A stretch of 26,381 bases of DNA from Prevotella sp. UBA4339 (GCA_002393725.1 DGTJ01000131.1:1-26381), one strand, 5' to 3'; counted from the first letter of the stretch, positions 11,981-21,401 are shown. Translations and numbers: made by a program. The notes: a model not told the origin generated them from the sequence alone.

Positions 11981-12880
11981 TTATCTCTTGCGGTTCACAT
12001 ACTGGCTTGGCGACTCGCCAAAGTATCTCTTAAACATGCGGGTGAAATGCTGAGGATATTCAAAGCCCAGTTGCTCTGATATTGAGGTGATGCCCTTCCC
12101 GCTGATGAGCAGCTTCTGGGCCTCGCTCATTACGAATCGGCGGATGATGTTCCCCGCAGTATCTTCTGTCATCTGCCGTATCAAGTCACCAAAGTAGTTG
12201 GTCGACAGAAACAGCTCCTGAGCACAATATTTCACCGTAGGCAGTCCATGAGTACGTTGCAGTCCCTCATCGTAATACCGCCTCAGGAGATTTTCAAATC
12301 GCGTGAGCAGGTCGCTTGAAGACTGTATCTGCATAGACAGCTGGCTGGCATAGTATCGCGCTATATGCTCAAGTATCAGCTGAAGGTATGCCACGATGAT
12401 ATGCTGTGTGTGGCCGTCATCACATGCAAGCTCCTTCCTCATGGCCTCCATCAGGCTGACGATCGTAAGCCTCTGCTCAGCATTCATCAGCAGCGCCTCG
12501 TTGGTATTGTATGAGAAGTATGTATAAGAAATCATTCTGCCCTCAAGGTCAGTGCCGTGCAGCAGCTCAGGGTCGAAGAGCAGCGCCCATCCCTTAGTGT
12601 GTATCTCCTCGCCAGTGTCAACCTTGCCTCCTATCTGACCCGGTGCCACACACATCAGGGCGTGACGGTGAAGGTCGTATGTGGTAAGCCCGTAGGTAAG
12701 TTCCTCCAGAGTCTCGTCGCCGATAAATATGCCGTAGACGTCATAGTTGTTGAGCGAGTGACGGCAGTGCTCCAGTTCATCGTAGTGGATGACTGAGACA
12801 AGCGGATGGAGTACTGGCGCACCGATGTACTGGGCGTAGTCGTTGACTCTGTGCACTTTCAATATCCTCTTCATGGCCAT
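11981..12880 (-). CDS. AraC-family transcriptional regulator
   Basis: This 299-aa protein has an N-terminal sensing half (about 1-190, with a cupin-like region around APGQIGGKV and LLFDPELLHGTD) and a C-terminal AraC double helix-turn-helix (about 205-299): VKYCAQELFLSTNYFGDLIR for the first HTH and ITSISEQLGFEYPQHFTRMFKRYFGESPSQY for the second, the family signature. ATG 12880 and a second in-frame ATG at 12874 are both possible. It is the last of six same-strand genes, 23 bp after the split-barrel gene, so it probably regulates that operon or a related one. Members of this subgroup often respond to small aromatic or oxidant signals; the ligand is unknown. Confidence 0.88.
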   Translation of the reverse strand: MAMKRILKVHRVNDYAQYIGAPVLHPLVSVIHYDELEHCRHSLNNYDVYGIFIGDETLEELTYGLTTYDLHRHALMCVAPGQIGGKVDTGEEIHTKGWALLFDPELLHGTDLEGRMISYTYFSYNTNEALLMNAEQRLTIVSLMEAMRKELACDDGHTQHIIVAYLQLILEHIARYYASQLSMQIQSSSDLLTRFENLLRRYYDEGLQRTHGLPTVKYCAQELFLSTNYFGDLIRQMTEDTAGNIIRRFVMSEAQKLLISGKGITSISEQLGFEYPQHFTRMFKRYFGESPSQYVNRKR

Positions 12881-12903
12881 AGCGCGTATCCGTCACCCTC
12901 CTG

Positions 12904-13401
12904 TTACTGTTTTGCCTTTGCCACCAGCTCTATGGCTTCCTTTCCGGTGAGATGCTCGATGTCAAGCCGGATCATCAGCATACGGTTAAGCCCGCTCTCT
13001 ATCTCCTTCTGCAGAGCATCATCATGATTGGGGTTATATCGGTTGCCAAGCATACGGGCTGTCTCCAGCTTCTCCTGCTCGTCATCTACGATATGTATTC
13101 TGCCGAATGCTATTACACTTCGGAAGAAGGTGGTGTATCTCTCCGGCTGAACGTCATCCTGCGCGATGACACAGAATGAGGCTTTGTCGCATCTCCGTAT
13201 AGCGTCAACCTTATGTCCTGCCAAGGCGCTGTGGAAATAAAGTGCCCCGCGGCTGTACACATAGCTGATGGGCACGGCATACGGATAGTCATCATCGCCC
13301 AACAGGGCAAGCGTACCCGATGTGGACTTCTCCAAGATGGCGATACTCTCTTCATCTGACAGCTGCTGACGCTTGCGTCTCATTGCTCTGAATTCTTTCA
13401 T
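12904..13401 (-). CDS. Pyridoxamine-phosphate-oxidase-like split-barrel protein (NimA-like)
   Basis: From ATG 13401 the protein has 165 aa and begins MKEFRAMRRKRQQLSDEE; a GTG at 13422 would add seven residues. The fold is the flavin-binding split barrel: TLALLGDDDYPYAVPISYVY near 30-49, ALYFHSALAGHKVDAIRR near 52-69 and the phosphate-binding FCVIAQDDVQPERYTTFFRSVIAFGR after that. The HSALAGHK segment is typical of the NimA-like branch, whose members reduce nitroimidazoles or act as FMN or heme-binding proteins. The gene follows the TonB-dependent receptor gene by about 55 bp and precedes the AraC gene. Heme-handling HugZ proteins share this fold, so a role in processing the imported ligand is possible but unproven. 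Confidence 0.82.
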   Translation of the reverse strand: MKEFRAMRRKRQQLSDEESIAILEKSTSGTLALLGDDDYPYAVPISYVYSRGALYFHSALAGHKVDAIRRCDKASFCVIAQDDVQPERYTTFFRSVIAFGRIHIVDDEQEKLETARMLGNRYNPNHDDALQKEIESGLNRMLMIRLDIEHLTGKEAIELVAKAKQ

Positions 13402-13455
13402 ACGTTCTATGTTCTTATACACTTATCATTGCACAGGCTCAGAAAAGCCCTGCAT

Positions 13456-15588
13456 TTATATTATCTTGTCCAGGTCTACCGACAAGCCCACGCTGAATGT
13501 AGTCCCTGTGGTCAGCGGCGATGTATAGTAATACGACTTGGGCTTGTAGTTGAAGATATTATCTATGGCTGTATTGATGTTGATGCCCCGCCAGATGTGG
13601 TGCTGCAGCATCAGCTTCCAGATGGTATATCCCTGGTCGACATTGGTGTCACCCGACTGTGGCTTGCCCTGGGCACGCCCGGAGAGTGCGGCATCGAGGG
13701 CATAGTTGCGCGTGAACCGGTGTCCGTAGCCGATGCGCCAGGTGAGCGAATGTGAGCGTGGCTGGGAGAACTCGGAGTAGATCACATTGCCCGTCTCGCG
13801 CATCCATGAGTAGTTGAGCTTGAGATTCAAGCCCCAGTCAAAGTAGTGCCCCAAACTGACGTCCACTCCCCACACATTGACACCCTCCTCATTCCAGTAG
13901 AGCGCGCTCGAGAGTGCCTCGTAGGTACGTCCGTCCTCAGCATGATACCTGTACTTCGTCTCATTGCCGGCAATATACTCCTCTATCCGAGGGTCACTTG
14001 ACATCACTTGATAGCCTCCTCCGTCATGCGACTTGTCAACGATCCAGCGCCTCCCAACGGTAGTGATGCGCTTGTCAAAGAAATTGCAGTAGCCCATTAG
14101 TGTGAAGCTGTATACGCCATCTAGTATTCCACTATTGCGAATGCGGTTCTGCCTCTCGATGGCGATGTTGACATTATGGCTCTTCTCCGGGCTCAGGTCA
14201 GGATTGCCGATAATCATATACCCCATGTTGCCCATGTCAAAGTGCATATACATCTCCTTGAGCGTGGGAGCCCGGAAGCCGCTGGCATAATTGGCCCTGA
14301 AGGTCAGCCAGGGGAACTTATACACCACAGCGAGCCGCTCGGTGAGAGCCTTCTGTGACGATGCCGAGAAATAGTCGTAACGAATGCTGCCTACGATGTT
14401 CAGCCGATCAGTGACATTCCAGTCGAACTGTGCATAGCCGTCAATATTATCCTGAGCATGATCGGCATTGTCGATAAACTGATATGTCGTGAGATAGTCA
14501 TGCATATAGTCGGCACCAACGATGAGCACATTCTTGCCCAGCGAATGGCTGAGCAAGGCATGCACCACATGCTGCTGATTGCTGTAGTCATGATCGTGAG
14601 TGCGCTTGCCGTCGGGCATGAAATTAGCCTTGTCATACTGATCGTAAGCGTATGACAGCTCGAGATGCCGCTCGTTATTCCAGTCGTACCTGCCCTTCAG
14701 TCCTGCTCCATAGCCCTTGAAATGATAGTCATAGGTATCGCGCTCGCTGGTGCGGAAGAAATAGCTGCCTCGCCCGATAAGAGTCAGATTGTCAGTAGCC
14801 CTCCAGGTGAGCCGCTCCTTCACGTTGAAGGTCTTCTGCCCGAACAGTCGGCTGACGTTGGAGTCGTCCTTAAGCACCGATTCGTCATAAGGCAGCCCTT
14901 GCGCCTTCTTCAGCAGCTCCATCGCCACCTCTTCCGAAGAGTGGGCCTTAGGCAGATTGATATTATCGATGGCCGTATGCTGGAAGTTAGTCTGTGAGTT
15001 CCACTTCTTCGAATTGAAAGAGAGGCTCAGCCCGTTGCGCCATTCATTGCCGAAGGTGTTGAAGCGAGAGTTGACATTCGCAGTCCAGGGTTCAAGATTC
15101 TCGCGGCTGATAATATTTACTACGCCTCCAACGGCATTCGAGCCGTAGAGTGCTGACGAGGCACCTTTCACAATCTCTATGCGGCCTACGTTGTCAAGGT
15201 TCATGCGGGCGTAGTCCACATTGTCGACCGTCTCTCCCGCCATTCGCTCGCCATCAATGAGGAAGAGCACGGCATTGCCTCCAAAGCCACTCATGCTGAG
15301 CGATGTCTCCTGAGTCATCGCCAAGCCGAACTCCAGCCCAGGCATCTCCTGTATCAGCAGGTCCTGTATGTTGGTAGCATCAGCTATCTTGATGTCATGG
15401 CTGCGTATAAGCCGAGTGACTACGGGGGCATCCTTCAGCGCCTTGGGTGTATGAGAGGCTGTCACCACAACAGGGTTCAGCTCCACCGAGTCACGGAAGG
15501 ATTCTGTCTGCGCACAGATACTATTTGCCAGCATGGAAGAACCCATGCCGGCAAGAATGTAACGTAAAGGTATGCTGTTAATACACAC
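13456..15588 (-). CDS. TonB-dependent outer-membrane receptor
   Basis: The 710-aa protein has a signal peptide (MCINSIPLRYILAGMGSSML, cleavage near ICA-QT), a plug domain (about 35-155) with NPVVVTASHTPKALKDAP at its start, LLIQEMPGLEF, then GRIEIVKGASSALYGSNAVGGVVNII, and a beta-barrel to the end. Inside the barrel LTFRANYASGFRAPTLKEMY (about 430) is the motif typical of vitamin, heme and siderophore receptors. It lacks the N-terminal carboxypeptidase-like domain and the 1000-residue length of SusC glycan porins, so a metal or cofactor ligand is more likely than a glycan. It follows the lipoprotein gene by 9 bp, which suggests the lipoprotein is a surface partner. Confidence 0.9.
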   Translation of the reverse strand: MCINSIPLRYILAGMGSSMLANSICAQTESFRDSVELNPVVVTASHTPKALKDAPVVTRLIRSHDIKIADATNIQDLLIQEMPGLEFGLAMTQETSLSMSGFGGNAVLFLIDGERMAGETVDNVDYARMNLDNVGRIEIVKGASSALYGSNAVGGVVNIISRENLEPWTANVNSRFNTFGNEWRNGLSLSFNSKKWNSQTNFQHTAIDNINLPKAHSSEEVAMELLKKAQGLPYDESVLKDDSNVSRLFGQKTFNVKERLTWRATDNLTLIGRGSYFFRTSERDTYDYHFKGYGAGLKGRYDWNNERHLELSYAYDQYDKANFMPDGKRTHDHDYSNQQHVVHALLSHSLGKNVLIVGADYMHDYLTTYQFIDNADHAQDNIDGYAQFDWNVTDRLNIVGSIRYDYFSASSQKALTERLAVVYKFPWLTFRANYASGFRAPTLKEMYMHFDMGNMGYMIIGNPDLSPEKSHNVNIAIERQNRIRNSGILDGVYSFTLMGYCNFFDKRITTVGRRWIVDKSHDGGGYQVMSSDPRIEEYIAGNETKYRYHAEDGRTYEALSSALYWNEEGVNVWGVDVSLGHYFDWGLNLKLNYSWMRETGNVIYSEFSQPRSHSLTWRIGYGHRFTRNYALDAALSGRAQGKPQSGDTNVDQGYTIWKLMLQHHIWRGININTAIDNIFNYKPKSYYYTSPLTTGTTFSVGLSVDLDKII

Positions 15589-15597
15589 TACTGCTGC

Positions 15598-16086
15598 TTA
15601 TTTCTTAGTGCCAGTAAATGTGGTCTCCATCGACATTGGCATACTACCGAATTTCAGGGAGAACGTTACCACAACCGTATTGCCGTTCAGCGCAACAGTG
15701 ATATTGCTGATGGTGAAAGCCCTTTCGCTGCCGCTGGCATTCAGAACCGTGCCGGCAAAGGAGTCAAGCTTGCCCATGATGGCATCGCCACTCTTTGTCA
15801 AGGGGATGTTCTTAACAGTAAGGGGAGGGATGGTCATCATGCCGCCCATGCCCATTTCAGGGATAGACATATCGATAGTCGTGTCAGAGACTTTAGTAAA
15901 TGAATAGGTCTTTGTATCGTTTGAAGATTCCTCGCCCATCACCATTACGATCTCATTGCCAGTATATGAACCAGCCACCTGCGTAGCCACTGCCACCTCT
16001 GGCTCATCGTCACTACTACATGAACTCATACCAAGCACGATAGTCACAGCAGCAACCATCATTGCCATAAAACTCTTGATTTTCAT
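15598..16086 (-). CDS. Calycin-like lipoprotein
   Basis: This 162-aa protein starts with a lipoprotein signal (MKIKSFMAMMVAAVTIVLGM, lipobox ending at C23) followed by SSDDEPE. Acidic residues just after the lipid-bearing cysteine resemble the Bacteroidetes export signal that sends lipoproteins to the cell surface. The mature domain is a beta-rich single unit with VAGSYTGNEIVMVMG at its start, fitting the calycin-like (lipocalin-related) family. Calycins bind small hydrophobic ligands. Lying 9 bp before the TonB receptor gene, it may capture the ligand for that receptor, as HmuY does for HmuR. That analogy is inference. Confidence 0.75.
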   Translation of the reverse strand: MKIKSFMAMMVAAVTIVLGMSSCSSDDEPEVAVATQVAGSYTGNEIVMVMGEESSNDTKTYSFTKVSDTTIDMSIPEMGMGGMMTIPPLTVKNIPLTKSGDAIMGKLDSFAGTVLNASGSERAFTISNITVALNGNTVVVTFSLKFGSMPMSMETTFTGTKK

Positions 16087-16114
16087 AAAAAAACTAAAAT
16101 ATAATGATTAATAC

Positions 16115-16906
16115 CTATTTCTCTGTACTCAACTGCTGATTAGCATAATCATACTCTGAGCCGTATGCACTATGGGGAATAGTGAAGACTGCTATCATGA
16201 CCAGCACAGCAAGGGCTACGACCCACTTGTTGTACTTCCACTTCAGAGTGGCAAGAGCTACTGCAAAGAAGACAAACGCCAGCAGAGTCTTGTTATCAGT
16301 AAGGTCCATTCCATACGGGAACCCCGTCCACCAAGGTCCGAATGCCGCATGCTGTACGAGAGGTCCGAAGACAAAGCCGCCGACGAACAAAGTTGCCACC
16401 GTGATTTTCAGCCACTTGCTATACTCCTTGCCGGTCACTACGAGCATGAAGGTATAGACGGCAAACAGCATTGCGGCAAACATCAGCAGGATATGCGGGA
16501 TCAGTATGCCTGCAGGCACATCGTTACGGAAACGTATCACTACTGGCTCATCAGCAGAATAGTCTATTCCATTGACCGTGATATAATACTGCAGCTTTCC
16601 AGCTACAGGCTGCACTGGCAACGCTGCCACAAGCTCACCATCCACCCATCCGAAATCCTTTGTGGTGAACTCATCAGACGTCGGGTAACGGCGATAATGC
16701 ACTTGCGCCTTAGTGTCCTTAGGAACATCCTTCAGCCGCAGATACTCATCATGCTGCACACCACTCCTGGGAAGCTTCAGCTTATAGTCCGCGCCTAACA
16801 CTTCCACTGTCATTTTCTTCGGGTATGTAGGACCCGTCATGCGCTGGTAGATGCTGAGCGCCAACGTGATGACAACGGCCAGAAGCCAATAAACAGATTT
16901 CTTCAT
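16115..16906 (-). CDS. Membrane protein of unknown function
   Basis: The 263-aa protein has an N-terminal membrane anchor (KSVYWLLAVVITLALSIYQ), an extracytoplasmic beta-rich domain of about 100 residues (30-130, ending VVIRFRNDVPAG), and four more hydrophobic segments near 132-155, 165-185, 208-222 and 227-243. I do not recognise a named family, although similar proteins follow peptidases in Bacteroidetes. Its ATG overlaps the stop of the M28 gene by the sequence ATGA, so the two are translationally coupled. It may form a membrane partner of the peptidase or of the uptake genes that follow. Confidence 0.75.
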   Translation of the reverse strand: MKKSVYWLLAVVITLALSIYQRMTGPTYPKKMTVEVLGADYKLKLPRSGVQHDEYLRLKDVPKDTKAQVHYRRYPTSDEFTTKDFGWVDGELVAALPVQPVAGKLQYYITVNGIDYSADEPVVIRFRNDVPAGILIPHILLMFAAMLFAVYTFMLVVTGKEYSKWLKITVATLFVGGFVFGPLVQHAAFGPWWTGFPYGMDLTDNKTLLAFVFFAVALATLKWKYNKWVVALAVLVMIAVFTIPHSAYGSEYDYANQQLSTEK

Positions 16907-18171
16907 CGTACCGGAGCTATCAAATGAACTTGGAAAGTAATTATCTCTTCTCCACGAAGCACTTTTACGGGAATGGTTGTACCTGCCTTCAGTTCTGACA
17001 GGCGCTCCATATATTGATTGATATCATTGACCGCCTTGCCATCTATCTCCTGAATGATGTCACCGCTTCGGATACCGGCATTGTGAGCTGGCTTTCCCGC
17101 CACTACGATGTCGGCACGAAGACCAGGAGTGGTGCTTGCACCCATCACATCAGGCATCAGGCCCAGTGTAACCTTGAATTTGGCATGCTTCATCGTCTGA
17201 GTGCTTGGCACGCTGATATAATCGGGGGCTGTTGGCATTGCCGACAATCGGGTGACAAGCTCCTGGGTGAACTCCAAAGTCTGCTGCATACCATCATAGT
17301 TAAGTGTTGAAGGCACGTCGGCAGGGGTATGATACTCCATATGACCGCCAGTAGTGATGAAGAGAACAGGGATGTCGGCTGCAACAAACGATGCCTGATC
17401 GCTCGGACCATATCCGTCTGGGATACAACTTACGTGCAACCCTTTCTGCTCAGCAATATTCTCTACCGTCGCCTTGAAACTACTGCTTGTTCCTGTACCA
17501 GAAACACTCATACTATTGTTTCGCATGCGCCCCACCATATCAAGATTTACCATCGCCACAATGCCATTCTTGTCGGCAGGTAGGTTGATGCGCCTGTCAT
17601 CTTCCTTCTTCAGCCAATCGAGAAAGAACTTAGAACCGACAAGCCCCTGCTCCTCTGCACCAAAGAAAGCGAAGATGATACTTCTCCGAGAGCCAGTCTT
17701 CTTGAAGTACTTAGCCAGTTCGAGCACCACTGCGTCACCACTGGCATTATCGTCAGCACCGGGATGCACTCCCAATGTGTCAGGACGGCGCGAACCGGAG
17801 CCTTCTCCTCCCATGCCCAGATGATCGTAGTGCGAGCCAACAACAATATATTCGTTCTTCAGCTTCTTGTCTTTTCCTGGAAGTACAGCAAAGATATTAT
17901 GTGTGGTACGCTTTTCGGTCTTTCCGTATGTGAAGTCATGAAAGTAACCTATTTTCTTCTTACCTTTTATAACAGGCTTAAGCTTAAGACTGCGCAACTT
18001 GCCTACGATGAATTCAGAGGCGAGGGTATCGCCCGCTGTACCAGGATATCTGCCGCCAAGTTCCTGCGACGCAAGATATTCCACCGCCTGCTTCATGTCA
18101 TCTTGCTTCTGAGCAAATGTGGGTGCAACAAGTGCGATAGCGAAAATTAAAAGCAAAACACTTTTCTTCAT
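16903..18171 (-). CDS. Secreted M28-family metallopeptidase with PDZ domain
   Basis: From ATG 18171 the protein has 422 aa; the earlier TTG at 18174 adds only one residue. A signal peptide (MKKSVLLLIFAIALVAPTFA) is followed by an M28 aminopeptidase-type domain with all the expected zinc ligands: H in SHYDHLG, bridging D in GADDNASG, catalytic E-E in GAEEQG, D in NLDMVG and H in GGHMEYHTPAD. The last 95 residues form a PDZ domain (VTLGLMPDV, then AGIRSGDIIQEIDGKAVND). It acts in the periplasm or on the surface on peptide ends. It leads a six-gene same-strand run and its promoter is 18199-18229. Confidence 0.9.
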   Translation of the reverse strand: MKKSVLLLIFAIALVAPTFAQKQDDMKQAVEYLASQELGGRYPGTAGDTLASEFIVGKLRSLKLKPVIKGKKKIGYFHDFTYGKTEKRTTHNIFAVLPGKDKKLKNEYIVVGSHYDHLGMGGEGSGSRRPDTLGVHPGADDNASGDAVVLELAKYFKKTGSRRSIIFAFFGAEEQGLVGSKFFLDWLKKEDDRRINLPADKNGIVAMVNLDMVGRMRNNSMSVSGTGTSSSFKATVENIAEQKGLHVSCIPDGYGPSDQASFVAADIPVLFITTGGHMEYHTPADVPSTLNYDGMQQTLEFTQELVTRLSAMPTAPDYISVPSTQTMKHAKFKVTLGLMPDVMGASTTPGLRADIVVAGKPAHNAGIRSGDIIQEIDGKAVNDINQYMERLSELKAGTTIPVKVLRGEEIITFQVHLIAPVR

Positions 18172-18198
18172 CAATCATTCAATATTTGTTTTCGGGTG

Positions 18199-18229
18199 CA
18201 AAGGTACGACATTCAGCAAAATCTCGCAA
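18199..18229 (-). promoter_or_regulatory. Promoter of the M28/TonB-receptor operon
   Basis: On the minus strand TTG (18229-18227) and TACCTTTG (18206-18199) are 20 bp apart. The transcript should begin near 18192, about 20 bases before the peptidase start codon. It is the only clear promoter seen for the six genes down to 11981. Confidence 0.65.
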
Positions 18230-18260
18230 TCCCTATTTATGATGATTTTGCAAAAATCAA

Positions 18261-19580
18261 TCACTTTTGCATCTCAATTTTTAATATAGAAGTTGTAGAG
18301 GTAGTTATACGGCAAGGATCAGCCACACGAATGCCTAAGACCCAGAAAATAAGGCCGTTAGCATCCGACAGAACAAGCTGGCGTCGCTTATCGAGAAGGG
18401 AGAGCTTCCGATCTGTAAGGAAGTCGGAAAGCAGCTTTGACCCTTTCATGCCGAACGGAACAAACCGATCGCCTGTCTGCATCGTACGCAATGTCAGAGG
18501 AAACCTGACCTTGGAGGCATCAACAGTACAAACAGATGGATCGCGACTTATTTCTGAAGGAGTATCTAAAAGACTCACACGCAGAGAAACGCTTTCACCG
18601 ATGCGATAAAGCCCTGACTCTGGGATAACAACTGGTTTCACAGGAGGCTCATCGGGAGCAACGATTAGTGACTGACGGTCAAGTACAAGTATGTGTGAAG
18701 AAGATGAGAACTCCCTACCCGACTGTTGTGAAAAAGCAGCATCGAGAATCTCCGAGATCTGCGTGCGATTGAATCCAAGCGGTGCAAGCCACTCATGTAG
18801 CATGCAGAGAGGCGAAGGCGATTCCAGCAGCGATGAGACGGGGATTCTATCAGCATCATGCAAGCCGAGATTCCTAAAATAAGCATCATACACCTTCTCT
18901 GCTTCAGATATATATAAAGATGTACGCGCAATGTTCCTCGATACAGAAGGAGTCATCTGCTCTAGAAGGGGGATAAGCTGAAGGCGTATCTTATTGCGCA
19001 AGACATCTGTCTCGAGGTTAGTGGAATCAATGACATACGTCTGTCCTATTGCCTCCAGAGCCTGTAGGATATCATTGTGGCTGAGGCATAGCAGAGGGCG
19101 CGCAATGTGCCCGTTTCTTGGGCGGATACCCGTAAGGCCATGAATACCGGCACCGCGCATAAGATTCATCAGCAACGTCTCTACGGCATCATCACGATGG
19201 TGAGCCACGCATACTGTCTCAGCATCGATATCCTCGGTCAATTGAGCAAAATACCGATATCGCAGTTCGCGTGCAGCCATTTCAATGCTCACATGATGCA
19301 ACGTGGCATATTCTATTGTGTCAAAGTGAATTAAGTGTAATGGCACCTGCTCCCTGACGCATAACTCTTTAACAAACTGCTCATCTCGATCGGACTCATC
19401 GCCTCGAAGATGGAAATTACAATGAACAGCCTCTATACGATAGTTGAGAGATTTCATCACAAGCATCAGCGCCACACTATCAGGGCCTCCGCTGAGAGCC
19501 ACCAGATGCATTCTGTCGGCAGAGAGCAAATGATGAGCCTTGATATATCCGGCAACCTGTGACCTTACACTATTCCACAT
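18261..19580 (-). CDS. tilS: tRNA(Ile)-lysidine synthetase
   Basis: I choose ATG 19580 (439 aa, starting MWNSVRSQVAGYIKAHHLLS); the earlier ATG at 19607 would deepen the overlap with the preceding gene from 11 to 38 bases. The ATP-pyrophosphatase P-loop SGGPDS is at residues 30-35, followed by the AVHCNFHLRGDESDRDEQFV segment and AHHRDDAVETLLMNLMRGAG, both typical of TilS. A C-terminal substrate-binding domain runs from about 340. The enzyme attaches lysine to C34 of the minor isoleucine tRNA so that it reads AUA; the gene is normally essential. It is the last gene of the exonuclease/methyltransferase/TilS operon. Confidence 0.92.
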   Translation of the reverse strand: MWNSVRSQVAGYIKAHHLLSADRMHLVALSGGPDSVALMLVMKSLNYRIEAVHCNFHLRGDESDRDEQFVKELCVREQVPLHLIHFDTIEYATLHHVSIEMAARELRYRYFAQLTEDIDAETVCVAHHRDDAVETLLMNLMRGAGIHGLTGIRPRNGHIARPLLCLSHNDILQALEAIGQTYVIDSTNLETDVLRNKIRLQLIPLLEQMTPSVSRNIARTSLYISEAEKVYDAYFRNLGLHDADRIPVSSLLESPSPLCMLHEWLAPLGFNRTQISEILDAAFSQQSGREFSSSSHILVLDRQSLIVAPDEPPVKPVVIPESGLYRIGESVSLRVSLLDTPSEISRDPSVCTVDASKVRFPLTLRTMQTGDRFVPFGMKGSKLLSDFLTDRKLSLLDKRRQLVLSDANGLIFWVLGIRVADPCRITTSTTSILKIEMQK

Positions 19581-20742
19581 AAAGAACGAGTCCCTTAAGA
19601 TATTCACCCTCAGGATGATATATATTTATAGGATGGTCGGCTGGCTGGTGTAACTGGTGTAATATGCGCACCTTACGACGAGCTTGGGCTGCAGCAGTGA
19701 AAACCGCATTGCGGAAATGATCCTTTGTGACCACCTGCGAGCAGCTGAAGGTGAAGAGTATTCCTCCCGGCTGAATCTTCTGCAAAGCCTTCATATTCAG
19801 GCGAGTATACCCTTTGAGGGCATTATGCAGGGCTCCACGATGCTTTGCGAAGGCAGGAGGATCGAGAATGATAAGGTCATAATGGTCACCAGCCTGCTCG
19901 AGGAATTTGAACGCATCCTCGCAGAAAGCTTTATGACGAGCATCACCCGGGAAATTCAGGGCAACATTACGATTGGTGAGCTCAATGGCCTTGGCACTGC
20001 TATCGACAGAATGTACCAACTTTGCCCCACCCCTCATAGCATAAAACGAAAATCCGCCGGTATAGCAAAACATGTTCAGGACCTTCCTGCCTGAGGCGAA
20101 GCGCTCAAGAAGTGCCCTGTTCTCACGCTGGTCAACGAAGAAGCCCGTCTTCTGTCCCCTGAGCCAATCGACATAGAACATCAGCCCGTTCTCTACAGCT
20201 GTATTATCATCAGAACCGCCATAGAGGAACCCGTTTTCCATATCATCCATAAACGGCAGTGTGGTCTCACTCTTATAATACACATTCTCTATACGTGAGC
20301 CCATCACGCTGACCAGCTGCTCGGCTATCTCAACACGGCTGAGATGCATGCCGATGCTATGAGCCTGCATGACGGCAGTCTTACCATATATATCGATGAT
20401 AAGCCCAGGGAGATGATCGCCTTCTCCATGCACAAGCCGGTAAGTATTGTTCTGCGGATTATCGGCAATGCCGATAGCCAGCCGCATATCAAGAGCCGAC
20501 TCCAGCCGAGAGTGCCAGAATCGGGCATCGATATCAACATCACGGAAAGACAGCACGCGAACGGCGATGGAGCCGGCCTGATAGTGACCTATAGCAATAA
20601 AGCTGCCATCATTCTTAAGCACCCTTACCACATCACCTTCGGCAATACCATCATCGGCACGCTCGATAGCGCCAGAAAACACCCAGGGATGGAAACGAAG
20701 GAGACTATCCTCCTTGCTCCTTTTGAGCTGCAAGTTCTTCAT
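19570..20742 (-). CDS. RlmI-type 23S rRNA methyltransferase
   Basis: This 390-aa protein has an N-terminal PUA-like RNA-binding domain (about 1-75, HPWVFSGAIE), a central region, and a class I SAM-dependent methyltransferase domain: FVDQRENRALLERFASGRKVLNMFCYTGGFS at about 198-228 (SAM motif I), LIILDPPAFAKH near 290-301 (motif IV, DPPxF) and FTFSCSQVV near 335 (motif VI with the catalytic cysteine). The layout is that of RlmI, which makes m5C1962 in E. coli 23S rRNA. The exact site here is inference. The start overlaps the end of the exonuclease gene by 38 bases. Confidence 0.88.
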   Translation of the reverse strand: MKNLQLKRSKEDSLLRFHPWVFSGAIERADDGIAEGDVVRVLKNDGSFIAIGHYQAGSIAVRVLSFRDVDIDARFWHSRLESALDMRLAIGIADNPQNNTYRLVHGEGDHLPGLIIDIYGKTAVMQAHSIGMHLSRVEIAEQLVSVMGSRIENVYYKSETTLPFMDDMENGFLYGGSDDNTAVENGLMFYVDWLRGQKTGFFVDQRENRALLERFASGRKVLNMFCYTGGFSFYAMRGGAKLVHSVDSSAKAIELTNRNVALNFPGDARHKAFCEDAFKFLEQAGDHYDLIILDPPAFAKHRGALHNALKGYTRLNMKALQKIQPGGILFTFSCSQVVTKDHFRNAVFTAAAQARRKVRILHQLHQPADHPINIYHPEGEYLKGLVLYVE

Positions 20743-21391
20743 ATATCCTAAATTCTTCTTCTATTTCCAGTTCCGTCTCAACACGGTGAAGTTCATAGTT
20801 ACCCGTAGCCTTCAGTTCACGAAGTTCCTCATACAGGCATATACATGCCCAAGCATCTATCGCTGCATAGACCTTCTGCTTGGATGTGAGTACATCGCGC
20901 TCCCAGTTAGAGAGCCGCTCAGTCTTGCTTATGCGCTCGGCAAAGAGATTGGCATACATCTTCTGAAGACTGAGATCCTCAATGCCTATCTCACGCATGT
21001 GATCCTGCAGGTCGATGAACCATCCCGGAACAAAGGAGTGCAACTGCTTCAGCGAGCGGATATCATCGTGCCAAGAGAGCCCTATCTTCGGAACGGTGGT
21101 ATCCTCAAGCAGGCGCAATATGGCTGGCGTAATACCAGTGATATTCAACCTGAACAGGAAACAATTATGATGCGTGGCCACCTGAAGCAAAGAGCAGCGA
21201 TACTGCTGATAGCGGCTGAAGGAAGGACGTGTCTCCGTATCTACGCCCAAAATCGGCATCGACAGAAGGTAATTGACCGCCTTCTCTGTTTCTTGCGGAG
21301 AGCTGACAACGAAAATGGGCATATCGTAAGTGACCTTTGGCAAGTCACCCAACCACTCTTTCAAAAACCTATTATAAATGATCTTTTTCAT
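20705..21391 (-). CDS. RNase D-like 3'-5' exonuclease
   Basis: I choose ATG 21391 (228 aa, MKKIIYNRFLKEW) because the earlier ATG at 21412 lies upstream of the predicted transcription start. The DEDDy exonuclease motifs are present: D51 and E53 in GVDTETRP, D109 or D110 in GLSWHDD, and Y175-x-x-x-D179 in KVYAAIDAWA. There is no HRDC domain, so this is the short single-domain form common in Bacteroidetes rather than E. coli RNase D. It probably trims RNA 3' ends; DNA cannot be excluded. It leads an overlapping operon with an rRNA methyltransferase and TilS, all RNA maturation genes. Confidence 0.88.
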   Translation of the reverse strand: MKKIIYNRFLKEWLGDLPKVTYDMPIFVVSSPQETEKAVNYLLSMPILGVDTETRPSFSRYQQYRCSLLQVATHHNCFLFRLNITGITPAILRLLEDTTVPKIGLSWHDDIRSLKQLHSFVPGWFIDLQDHMREIGIEDLSLQKMYANLFAERISKTERLSNWERDVLTSKQKVYAAIDAWACICLYEELRELKATGNYELHRVETELEIEEEFRIYEELAAQKEQGG

Positions 21392-21401
21392 TATCAGGGT
21401 G

